Source: Rhodococcus sp. X156
GTDB lineage: Bacteria; Actinomycetota; Actinomycetes; Mycobacteriales; Mycobacteriaceae
Direction of reading: 5' to 3'
NCBI RefSeq assembly: GCF_004006015.1
Contig: NZ_CP034766.1
Location: forward strand, 3,009,001 to 3,073,000
Length of the DNA stretch: 64,000 nt
A model generated the notes under the pieces. It saw only the letters and a list, made by a program, of their open reading frames with translations. It did no database searches and was not told the DNA's origin. Of the stretch, positions 1 to 12,000 are shown one piece after another. The position numbers and the translations under genes are program-made. How positions within the stretch are numbered: the first letter of the stretch is position 1; every line of letters starts with the position of its first letter.

Positions 1-3000
1 CACCGCGGCGCGGGCAGCGCCCGTCGGTCGATCTTGCCCGAGGGGGTCAGCGGCATCGCCTCCACCGGCACCACGGCGGAGGGCACCATGTGGGCGGGCA
101 GCAGGGCGCCGGCCTGCGCCGCGACGTCGCGCGGCTCGAGCGTGGCCGCCTCCCGCGCCGTCACCCAGGCCACCAGGATCGGCTCCCCCGACGGCGCGGT
201 GACCGTGCCGGCAGTGGCCGCCTCCACGTCGGGGTGACGCAGCAGCGCGCTCTCCACCTCGCCCAGCTCGATGCGGAAGCCGCGCACCTTCACCTGCTGG
301 TCCTTGCGGCCCAGGTAGTCGATCTCCAGGCCGTGCGTGCCGCGCACCCAGCGCACCACGTCGCCGGTGCGGTACATCCGCTCGCCCGGCCCGCCGTGCG
401 GGTTGGCGACGAAGCGCGACGCGGTCATGCCCCGCCGGTCGTGGTAGCCGCGGGTGACGCCCAGGCCCGCGAGGTAGAGCTCACCCGTGGCGCCCACCGC
501 GGCGGGCTGCAGCTGGTCGTCGAGCACCAGCGCCGTGGTGCCGCGGACCGGCCCGCCGATGGTGATGCGGTCACCCGCCTGCAGCTGCTCGGACAGCGTG
601 GTCACGATCGTCGTCTCGGTCGGCCCGTAGGCGTTGACGAAGCGGCGACCGGGTGCCCACCGAGCCAGCAGCTCCGGCGAGCATGCCTCCCCGCCGACCA
701 TCAGGCACTCCAGGGCCTCGCCCACCTGCTCCGGGTCGAGCGAGGCCACCGCGGCCGGGGTGGCGAAGGCGTGGCTGACCCGGTGCTCCCGCAGCACCCG
801 TGCCAGGTCGGCGCCGCCGTAGACGGTCGGCGCGGCGATGACCATCGTCGCCCCCGCCCCGAACGCCATCAGCAGCTCGAGCACGGAGGCGTCGAAGGAC
901 GGTGAGGCGAAGTGCAGCGTCCGCGAGCTGCCGGTGGTGGCGAACCGGACGCGCATCTCCTCGGCGAAGGGCGCCAGGCCGGTGTGCGGCACCACCACAC
1001 CCTTGGGCTGGCCGGTGGTCCCCGAGGTGTAGATGACGTAGGCGGTGTTCTCCGGCCGCAACGGCGCCCGCCGCTCGGCTGCGGAGAGTGCGTGCCCTGG
1101 CAGCGTGGCGGCCTCCGCGGCCAGCTCGCCGGAGTCCAGCGCCAGCCAGGAGCAGTCCGCGGTCAGCCCGGTGAACGCCGAGGCGTCCGCGGCGCAGGTG
1201 ATCCCGAGCGGAGCCCCGGAGTCGGTGAGCATGTGCTCGATCCGGCCGGCGGGGTAGCCGGGGTCCACCGGCAGGTAGGCACCCCCGGACTTGCTCACCG
1301 CCCAGATGCCCAGCACCGACTCGATCGAGCGGGTGATGCCGAGCGCGACGACGGTCTCCGGGCCGACTTCGCGTGCCACCAGCGCCCGCGCCAGCTGGTT
1401 GGACCGCTCGTCGATCTCGCCGTAGGTGATGGACCGCGCGCCGTCCACCACGGCGACCCGGGACGGGTCCTGGGCGGCGGCCCGCGCCAGCAGCTCGGGC
1501 AGGGTCGGCGCGAGAGCATCCTGCGCCGATCCAGGTGGGACCACCGCGGCGCCCCGCACCCCGAGCAGCTCGGCCCGCTCCGCGGCACTGAGCAGGTCGA
1601 CGCTGCCGACCGTGCGCTCCGGCGCCGCGACCACCGCGGCCAGGACCCGGTGCAGCTGGGCCAGGAGCCGCTCGGCGGTGTCCGGCTCGAACACGTCGGT
1701 GGCGTAGCCGAGGTCCACGTCTATGCCGGCCGGACGACCGTCGGCGTCCCAGGTCTCGGCGAGGTCCAGCGCCAGGTCGAACTTGGCGCCGCCCAGGTCC
1801 ACCGGGTCCACCTCGACCCGCACGCCGGGCAGCTCGAGCCGGGCAGCGGCGTTGTTCTGGTACCCCAGCATCACCTGGAACAGTGGGGAGTGGGCGGTGG
1901 AGCGGGCCGGCTGCAGCTCGTCCACGAGCCGCTCGAAGGGCACGTCGGTGTGCTCGAACGCCTGCAGGTCGGTGTCCCGGACCCGGTGCAGCAGGCTGCG
2001 GAAGCTCTCCTGCTGGTCGACCTGGGCGCGCAGCACCACCGTGTTGACGAACATCCCAACGAGGTCGTCCAGCGCCGCCTCGCCCCGGCCGGCGACCGCG
2101 GTGCCCACCGGTACGTCGGTGGTGCCGCAGAGCTTGGCCAGCAGCACCGACAGCGCAGCGTGCACCACCATGAACGGGGTGGCCCCCTGCTCGTGCGCGA
2201 GCCGCTCGACGGCTGCGTGCAGGTCCGCGTCCAGCCGCGCCGTGCGGTGGTCTCCGCGCATGGACCGCACCGCCGGACGGGGTCGGTCCAGCGGCAGGTC
2301 CAGCACCTCGGGCAGCTCGGCCAGGGCGCTGCGCCAGTAGGTCAGCTGCTGGTTGAGCAGCGAGCCGGGGTCGTCGTCGGTGCCCAGCACCGTCCGCTGC
2401 CACTGCGCGAAGTCGGCGTGCTGCACGGCCAGCGGGGTCCACTGTGGATCAGTGCCCTGGCTGCGCGCGGCATAGGCGGCGCCGAGGTCGCGGGCCAGCG
2501 GGGCGAGGCTGAACCCGTCCGCGGCGATGTGGTGCACCACCAGCACCAGCAGGTGCTCGATCGGTCCAGCATCGGCCGGTCCAGCAGTGGCCGGTTCAGC
2601 ACTGGCGAGGCGCAGCAGCTGGGCCCGCAGCGGCACGTCGGTGCGCACGTCGAAGGCAGCTCCGGCCAGCTCGGCCACGCGCTCGGCCACGTCCGCCGGG
2701 TCGACCACCTCGGCGGTGTCCAGCTGCAGCGCCACCTCCTGGGCTGGCACCACCCGCTGATAGGGACCAGCGTCGTCCTCCGGAAACACCGTGCGCAGGG
2801 ACTCGTGCCTGGCCACGACGTCGGCCAGCGCCTGGCCCATCGCCTCCGGAACCAGCTCGCCCACCAGCCGCACCACGACCGGCATGTTGTAGAGGGACGA
2901 CTCCGGGTCGAACCGGTTGAGGAACCAGATGCGCTGCTGGGCCAGCGACAGCGGCGGTCGCTCGCTGCGTGGCTGGGCCACGAGGGGTGGCCGGTCGCTC

Positions 3001-3019
3001 GCTCCGGAGTCCTCGGCCA
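1..3019 (-). other. NRPS module 4: C-A, truncated by the window edge
   Basis: C4 has HHIAADGFS near residue 3944, an L-to-L motif. A4 carries [10 protein letters not shown] near 1000-1035 and reaches the A10 motif near position 40. The carrier domain and anything after it (more modules, thioesterase or reductase) are outside the window. The A4 pocket read by alignment is D-A-L-F-M-G-A-I-V-(K), differing from A2 only by conservative changes, so modules 2 and 4 probably load the same or closely related residues. Confidence 0.75.
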
Positions 3020-6000
3020 GGCGAGCGATCGCCTCCACCGTGGGCCGCTCGAAGACGTCGCGCACCCGGATCGAGCACCCCAGGGCGGCGTTCACCCGGC
3101 TGACCAGCCGGGTGGCGAGCAGGGAGTTGCCGCCCAGGTCGAAGAGGTTGTCGGTGATCCCGACCTGCTCCGTACCCAGCAGGCGGGCGAGCACCTCGGC
3201 CACGGAGCGCTCGGCGGGGGTCCGCGGCGCGACCTGTGGACGGTCGTCGGCCTCCAGCGCCGGCTCCGGCAGGGCGCGGCGGTCCACCTTGCCGGTGGCG
3301 TTCAGCGGCAGGGCGTCGAGCACGACGAGCGTGTGCGGGACCATGTACTCCGGCAGCCGCTCCCGGAGGAAGCCGGTCACCTCGGCGACGTCCGGTTGCT
3401 GGCTGCTGGCGCGGGTGACGTAGCCGACCAGCCGATCCCCTGCCGGCCCGTCCCACACCGCCGCCACCGCGGCTCCCACCGCGGGGTGCGCGGCCAGCGC
3501 GGCCTCGACGTCCCCCAGCTCGATCCGCACACCCCGGAGCTTCACCTGGAAGTCGCTGCGGCCCACGAAGACCAGCTCGCCCTGCCGGTTGGCGCGGACC
3601 AGGTCGCCGGTGCGGTACATCCGCTGCCCGTCCCCGGCGAAGGGGTTGGCCACGAAGCGGTCGGCGGTCAGGTCCGCCCGGCCGGCATAGCCCCGGGCCA
3701 GCTGGACACCGGCCAGGTACAGCTCGCCGGTGCTGCCCTGCGGGACCGGCCGCAGCCGCTCGTCCAGGACGTGGACCTCGGTGTCGCTGACCGGCACCCC
3801 GATCGGCACGGCCGCGTCGTGGTCCGCCCCGTTCCGGGTCTGGTGGTGGGTCACCCCGACCGCGGCCTCGGTGGGGCCGTACTCGTTGTGCACCTGCGCC
3901 GCTGACAGCCCGGCCACCCGGGCGACGAGCCCGGTCGTCAGTGCCTCACCACCGCAGATGACCGTCCGCAGCGACGGCGGCACGCCCGCTCCGTCCTCGG
4001 CGTGCTCGACGAACGCGGCCAGCAGCGCGGGCACGAAGATGGCCAGGGTGACTCGCTCGGTGTCGAGCAGCGAGTGCAGGTAGGCCGGATCGAGGTGCCC
4101 GTCCGGCCGGGCGAGCACCAGCCGACCGCCACCGGTGAGCGGCCCCCAGATCTCCAGCACCGACATGTCGAAGGCGAACGGCGCCTTGTGCACCACCACG
4201 TGCTCGGCGAGCCGGTAGGCGCAGTCCATCCAGCGCAGTCGGCTGGCGATGGCCCGGTGGCTGATCGCCGCACCCTTGGGCCGCCCGGTGGAGCCGGAGG
4301 TGAAGGTGACGTAGGCCAGGCTGTCGGGGTGCGGCGCCCGGCGCTCGGCGTCGGTCAGCGGCTCACCAGACAGCTCGTGCAGGTCAAGCCCGGTCAGGTC
4401 GATCACCGGGCGTCCCGCGGCGAAGCCCACCGCGGTGCCCGGGGTGAGCAGGCACAGCGGCGCCGCCGTCTCCACCACGTGGGCGTTGCGGACGTCAGGC
4501 TGGCTGTGGTCGATGGGGACGTAGCCGCCACCGGCCTTGACCACCGCCAGCATGGCCACGACCACCTCGACGGAGCGGGGCGTGACCACGCCGACCAGCA
4601 CGTCCGGACCCACACCGAGCCGGACCAGCATGCGGGCCAGCCGGTTGGCGCGGACGTCCAGCTCGGCGAAGGTGAGGGTGGCACCGTCGCAGGTCAGCGC
4701 GGGTGAGTCCGGGCGCGCGTGCACCTGCTGCTCGAAGAGCCCCGCCAGGGTGGACCCGGCCCCGTCCGGCTCGCCGCGGCCCCGGCTGCTCGCACCCGGT
4801 GCCCCGGCCACCACCACGGTCCCCTCGCCGGCGGCCGTCTCGGCCGCGGCCCGGACCTCCGCGAGAAGCTGGGGCATGCGCGGCAGCAGGGTGCCCAGCC
4901 GGGTCGGCGCCAGCTCGGTGATCAGCGCGTTGAGGGTCAGGGTGAGCAGCGCCTCGCTGCCCATCGCCGCACCCGCCATCATCTCCACCAGCTGGCGGTA
5001 GCGCTCGTGCAGGGTGCCCAGGTCCACCGCCTGCTCGCCCAGCACGCAGGCCGGTCCGCCCGGGTGGCGCTCGGCGGCGACGGACAGCAGGGCAGCGAGG
5101 TCGCCGGGCTCGTCCCGCGGCGCGGGAGGAACCGCAGCGGGGGCCTCCGGCTGCACCGCCGGGGCCGGGACGGCTGCCGGAGTGTCCGCTGCCGGGGTGT
5201 CCACGGTGAGCTCGGCCAGCGGTACCTCCGGGTTCTCGCTGACCTGCTCCAGCAGGTGGACAAGGCGGTGGCCGAAGGTGCGCATGGTCTCCTCGTCGAA
5301 CAACGCGGTGGCGTAGGTGATCGCCAGGTCCAGACCCGCCAGTGCGGCGTCGTCATCGATCCGATCAGCGACCTCGATCGCGAGGTCGAGCTTGGCGTCG
5401 TGGCCGGAGAGGTCCACGGTCTCGGTGCGCAGCCCCGCCAGCTCCACCTCGGTGGTGGTGAAGTGCTGGTGCGACAGCAGCACCTGGAACAGCGGGTTCC
5501 ACGCCGGGGAACGGGTGGCGCCCACCTCGTCGACCACCCAGTCGAAGGGCACCTCGGCGTGCTCGAAGGCGTCCAGGTCACCCGCGCGGACCTGGGCGAG
5601 CAGCTCGGTGAACGTGGTCGGTGCCCGCAGGTCGGTGCGCAGCACCAGGGTGTTCACGAGCATGCCCACCAGGTCCTCGAGCGCCGGGTCCCCGCGGCCG
5701 GCGACCGGGGTGCCGACGGCGACGTCACCGCTGCCCGAGAGCCGGGACAGCAGCACGGACAGCGCCGCGTGCACCACCATGAACACCGTGGCGCCCTGCT
5801 CGTGCGCCCGGGCGACCAGGCTGGCGGCCAGCTCACGGTCGACACCCAGCCGGACGGTGGCACCCCGGGGGTCCGGCACCGCCGGCCGTGGGCGGTCGGT
5901 GGGCAGCTCGAGCAGGCCGGGCAGGCCGGCCAGGCGCTCCCGCCAGAAGGCCAGCTGCGCGGTGGCGGTGGCAGTCGGTTCGGCGGGCTCCCCGAGCAGG

Positions 6001-9000
6001 CCGCGCTGCCACAGGGCGTAGTCGGCGTACTGCACGGGCAGCGGCGACCACGTGGGCGCGCGGCCCTGCACCCGCGCGTCGTAGCCAGCGCCGAGGTCGC
6101 GGGCCAGCGGGCCCAGGGACGCCCCGTCCGCGGCGATGTGGTGCACCACCACCACGAGCAGGTGCTCAGCTGGGTTGGTGGTGAACAGCCGGGCGCGCAC
6201 CGGGGCGTCGGTGGTGACGTCGAAGCCGCGCCGGGTGAGCTCCGCCACCCGCGCCGTCAGGTCCGTGGCCTCGACGGGCACCGGAGCGAGGTCGACGTCC
6301 GCACTGGCCGCCGCGGTGGACAGCACCTGCTGCTCGGGCGCCAGCTCACCGTCGGGGTACACCGTGCGCAGCGACTCGTGGCGCTCGAGCACGTCTGCCC
6401 ACGCCCGTGCGAGTGCCTCGGTGTCCAGCGCGCCGCGCAGGCGCAGCCCCATCGGCACGTTGTAGACCGCGGAGTCGGGGTCGTACTGGTTGACCACCCA
6501 GAGCCGCTGCTGGGCCGGGGCCAGCGGGACGTGGGCCGGGCGGGGAGCTGCCGCCAGCGCCGCGCCCACCCCGGGCGTGCTGGCGCCCTCGGCCGTCGCC
6601 GCGCGCAGGAACTGGGCCAGCGCCGCCACGGTGGGGTGCTCGAACAGCGCGCGCACCCCCACGTGCACCCCGCAGGCCGAGCCCAGCCGGGCCACCACCT
6701 TGGTGGCGGTGAGCGAGTCACCCCCGAGGTCGAAGAAGGAGTCCGTGGCGCCCACCTGCTCGAGCCCGACGACCTCGGCGAACACCGACGCCACCAGCTG
6801 CTCCTGCGCGGTGCGGGGCGGCACGTGCTCGCCGTTGGCACCGGCCAGGTCCGGCGCCGGCAGCGCGCTCCGGTCGAGCTTGCCCACCGGCGTCACCGGC
6901 ACCTGGTCGATCTCCACGAAGGCCGCGGGCACCATCGCGCTGGGCAGCAGCGCGGCCACGTGCGCGGAGAGCGCCGCAGAGTCCACGCCGTCGCCGTTGA
7001 CGGGCAGGACGTAGGACACCAGTGCCGTGCTGCCCGAGCCGAGCCGGTGCCCGACCGTGACCGCGAAGCGCACGGCGGGGTGGGTGCTCAGGACGCCGTC
7101 GACCTCGCCCGGCTCGATGCGCTGGCCGCGGATCTTCACCTGGGAGTCGCTGCGGCCGACGTGGCTGAGCTCCAGCCCACCCGTGCCCGGCGTCCAGCGC
7201 ACCAGGTCGCCGGTGTCGTACATCCGGCTGCCGGCAGGTCCGTACGGGTTGGCCACGTACCGACGGGCGGTCAGCCCCGGCGCGGAGTGGTAGCCGCGGG
7301 TGACTCCGGGACCAGCGACGTAGAGGTGGCCCTCCACCCCCACCGGCACGGGCCGCAGGCGCTGGTCGAGCACCAGCAGGTGCACCCCGCGCAGCGCTGC
7401 TCCGATGGTCACCGGCGCGCCTGCCCGCATCGGCACGGAGGCGGTGGCCAGCACGGTCGTCTCGGTGGGGCCGTAGGCGTTGTGCAGGTGCAGCCCGGGC
7501 GCCCATGACGCCACCAGCTCGGCGGGCACCGTCTCTCCGCCGACCACCACGTGGGCCAGGCTCTCTCCCACGGCCGCCGGGTCCATGGAGCGGAGCACGG
7601 CCGGGGTGAGGAAGCCGTGGGTCACCCCGGAGGTGCGGATGAAGTCAGCCAGCTCGGCGCCGGCGTAGACGTCGGGAGGGGCGATCACCAGGGTGGCGCC
7701 CGCCCCGAGGGCGAGCAGCAGCTCCAGCACCGAGGCGTCGAAGGACGGCGAGGCCACGTGCAGCGCTCGCGCGGCGGGGGTGAGGTCGAAGGCCTCCCGC
7801 TCGCTCTGGCAGAGGCTGGCCAGTCCCTCGTGGGTGACCACCACGCCCTTGGGCCTGCCGGTGGTGCCGGAGGTGTAGATGACGTAGGCGGCGTTGCCCG
7901 GCCGCACCGGGCCGGGCGGCGCGGCTGGTGCCGACGGCTGCTCGGCGCCGGCGGGGCTGAGCTCGTCCACCCCCCACCAGGTGACCAGCTCGGGCAGCCG
8001 GCTGCGGTGCTCGGCCAGGGTCAGCCCGAGCACCGCTCCGCTGTCGCCGAGCATGTGCTCGATGCGCCCGGCCGGGTAGCCCGGGTCCACCGGCACGTAG
8101 GCACCGCCGGCCTTGGCCACCGCCCAGATCGCCACCACCAGCTCCAGCGACCGCGGCAGGCCGAGCGCGACGAAGACCTCCGGCCCCACGCCGCGGGCCA
8201 CCAGCGCGCGGGCCAGGTGGGTGGAGCGCTCGTCCAGCTCGCGGTAGTCCACCGACCGGTCGCCGTCCACCACAGCCACGGCACCAGGGTCGCGGGCGGC
8301 GGCCGCGGCGAAGATCTCCGCCAGGGTCCTGGGCGGCAGCGGCTCCGCTCCGCGCACGTCCACCAGGTGGGCCAGCTCGGCGTCGGTGAGCACCTCCACC
8401 TCGCCCACCCGGCGCTGCGGGTGCTCCGTCATCGTGGTCAGCACCTGCAGGAAGCGAGCGACCAGCTGGTCCACCTTGGCGTCGTCGAACACCGACGGCG
8501 CCACCTTCAACCGGAAGTGCAGCTCGGGGTCCAGCAGCGTCACCAGTGCCACTGGGTAGTGGGTGGCGTCGTGCACCTGCACGTCCTCGACAGCCAGGCC
8601 GCTGCCGGCGGTGCGGGCGGTCAGCCCGTCCCGGTCCACCGGGTAGGACTCCAGCACGGTGAGGGTGTCGAACAGCGCCGGGGTGCCGGCCGCCTGCTGG
8701 ATCTCTGCCAGCCCGACCGCCTGGTGGTCGAGCAGGGCGGCACCCTCCTCCTGCAGCCGGCGCAGCAGCGCCTCGACGGTCTCTGCGGGCTGCAGCTGGG
8801 CGCGGACGGGCAGGGTGTTGATGAACAGCCCCACCATCTTCTCCACGCCGGGCAGCTCGGGCGGTCGGCCGGCCACGGTGGAACCGAACACCACGTCCTG
8901 GCGTCCGGTGAGCCGGGACAGCAGCAGCGCCCAGGCCGTCTGGACCACCGTGTTCAGGGTGACTCCGGCAGAGCCGGCGAGCTCACTGAGCCGCGCGCGG

Positions 9001-12000
9001 AGCGCAGCGGGCAGCATCACGTCGTGGTCCACCGGCGCCTCGGCACCGGCGCGCGGATCAGCTGAGGGAGCGAGCAGGGTGGGTTCGCCGACGCCGGTGA
9101 GCACCTGCACCCACTGCTGCAGCGAAGGGGCGCTGTCCTGCTCGGCCAGCCGGGCCAGGTGGTCGCGGTAGGAGGGCGCCGGCTCGGTGGCCGCGGTGCC
9201 GGTGTAGCCGGCCAGCAGCTCCTCGAGCACCAGCGGGATGGACCACCCGTCGATGACCAGGTGGTGGGCGGTCAGCGCCAGCGTCCAGTCGGTGGCACCG
9301 GCACGCACCGCAGTCATCCGCAGCAGCGGCGGGGTGGTGACGTCGAAGGGGCGCCGCCGCTCGGTGGCGAGCAGCCGGTCGAGCTCTGCCGCCGGGTCTG
9401 CCACCCCCGTGACGTCGTGCTCTGACCACGGCAGCGTGACGATGCCGGCCACCAGCTGCACCACGGTGCCGTCGGAGCGGCTGACGAACCCGCCCCGCAG
9501 CGCGGCGTGCCGGTCGAGGAGGGACTGTCCGGCAGCGTGCAACCGAGCCGGGTCGACGTCGCCGCGCAGGCGCAGCAGGATCTGCGCGGTGTAGCCGTCG
9601 GAGTCGGTGCCGGCCAGCGCGGCGTGGAAGTGCAGCCCACGCTGCAGCGGGGCGAGCGGCCAGACGTCCTGCAGCCCGGGCAGTCGCTGCTCCCACTCCT
9701 CCAGCTCCGCCTGGGTCACGTCCACCAGCGGGGTGTCCGACGGGGTGAGCCCGCCGGCGCCCTCGGTGCGCAGGTGCTCGGCGAGCGCGTCCAGCGCCTG
9801 CTCCCAGAGCAGGGCCACCATGCGGGCGTCCTCGTCCGGGAGCACGCCGCGAGCGTGGTCGAGGGTGGCCACGATGCGCGCCCCCTCGGGGGTGCTGCGG
9901 GTGAGGGCGTTGACCTCCAGCACCGCGGCGAGCGGCATCGCGTCGCCGCGCACGGCGCTCATGCCGTCGAGCTCGGGGTCGGGCTGCCAGCCGCCGTCTC
10001 CGCGCTCGGCCCAGTCCGTCCGCCCCAGGTAGTTGACGATCACCTCCGGGGTGGGCAGCCCCGCCAGGCGTCCGGCGGCCACCGGGTCGTGCTGGGCGGA
10101 CAGGCCGAAGCCGATGCCGTGGTCGGGCACCGCGAGCAGCTGCTCCTTCACCGCCTTCACCGCGCCGCCGGCCGCGGGTCCCCCGGCGAGTGCCTCGTCC
10201 AGGTCCACCCCGGTGAGGTCCAGCCGCAGGGGGTAGGTGGAGGTGAACCAGCCGACGGTGCGGCTCAGGTCGGCGCCTGGGGCGAGCCACTCCTCGCGGC
10301 CGTGGCCCTCCAGGGTGACCGCCACCGGAGCGACGTCCGCTCCGCGCCCGCGCTGCAGCTGCGCGACGGCCTGCCCGAGCGCGCTCAGCAGCGCCACCTC
10401 CACCCCGGCCCCGTAGGCCTGGGGCAGCACGGCGAGCAGGGTCGCGGTGGTCTGCGCGGACAGCTGGACCGTGCTGCGCCCGGCCGTGGCGACGGTGTCC
10501 AGCTCGGGATCCAGCGCCCGGGAGCCCAGTCCCGGGCCGCCCGGCTGCAGCGTGTGGACCCAGCCGTCCACCGCGTCGCGGACCCGGTCAGAGCCCGCCT
10601 GCTCCACCAGCGCGGCGCCCCAGCGGCGGAGGGAGGTCCGCTCCGTGGGCACCGTGGGCGGCTGTCCCGCAGCCACCTCAGCTGCGGCGGCCGCGAGGTC
10701 GGCCACGAGCACCCGCCAGGACACCCCGTCGACGACCAGGTGGTGGGCCACCAGCAGCAGCCGGCCCCCCAGGCCGTCCACCCCCGGGAACCACACCACC
10801 GCCACCATCGCCCCGGACACCGGGTCGAGCCGGTCTGCGGCGGCGGCGAGCTCGTGGGCGTGCCGGTCCGCCCACGCCGACCCGGTGAAGTCGGCGTCCG
10901 TCGGCGCCGTCCGCAGCAGCACGGGCGTGACCGGACCGGTCGGCTCGGGCACCACCAGGTGCGGGGTCGCACCCAGCACCAGCCGGGCCCGCAGCGCGTC
11001 GTGCTGGCGGAGCACCTCCGCCAGCACGGTGCGCAGCAGCGGCTCGTCGACGTGGTCGGGCAGGGTCACGGTGACGGCCTGGCTGTAGCTGCGCAGCGCC
11101 TCCACCGGTCCAGCTCCCAGGGTGCGCAGCGCCAGCGGCGTCAGCGCGACCTCGCCGGCGGCGCCGCCCGGCAGCTCCGCGAGCTCGGTGGCCGCGGGCT
11201 CCACGAGCTGGGCGACCTCGGCGAGGCGAGCCACCGTGCGCAGCGAGAAGACCTCACGGGCGCTCACCGCCAGCCCGGCCTCGCGGGCCCGGGCGGAGAG
11301 CTGCATGGCCACGATGCTGTCGCCACCGAGGCTGAAGAAGCTGTCGTCCACCCCCACCCGTGGCACACCGAGCACCGTGGCGAACAGCTCGGCCAGCGTG
11401 GTCTGCACCGGTCCAACCGGGGGGCGGTAGCCCGCGTCGCTGCGGGGGGCTGAGGGATCGGGCAGCGCGCGGCGGTCCACCTTGCCGTTGGGGTTGACCG
11501 GGAGCTCGTCGAGCACCACCAGCTCTTCCGGGACCATGTACTCCGGCAGCACGGCGCGGGCCGCCGACAGCAGGTGCCCCACGTCGGGCTGCACGCTGCC
11601 GCGGCCCACGACGTAACCCACCAGCCGCGGACCCAGCGGGGTCTCGCGGACGGCGACCACGGCCTGCCCCACGCCCGGGTCAGCCGCGAGCACCGACTCC
11701 ACCTCGCCGAGCTCGATGCGGTAGCCCCGCAGCTTCACCTGGTCGTCGGTGCGGCCCAGGTACACGAGCTCGCCCTCGGCGCTCCAGCGGACCAGGTCGC
11801 CGGTGCGGTACATCCGGCTGCCGGCAGGGCCGAACGGGTCGGCCACGAAGCGCTCGGCGGACAGGTCGGGCCGGCCCAGGTAGCCGTGCGCCAGCTGGTC
11901 ACCGGCCAGGTAGAGCTCCCCGGCCACCTCGTCCGGCACCGGACGCAGGCTGGTGTCCAGGACGTGGCAGCGGGTGTTGGCGACGGGCCTGCCGATCGGC

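Noticed and set aside
912-3905. A very long open frame on the plus strand opposite the NRPS, and similar long frames opposite other NRPS parts
   Set aside because: They are by-products of GC-rich codon bias on the other strand; the translations are low-complexity (Gly, Arg, Gln, His, Val) with no domain, while the minus strand gives clear NRPS motifs.
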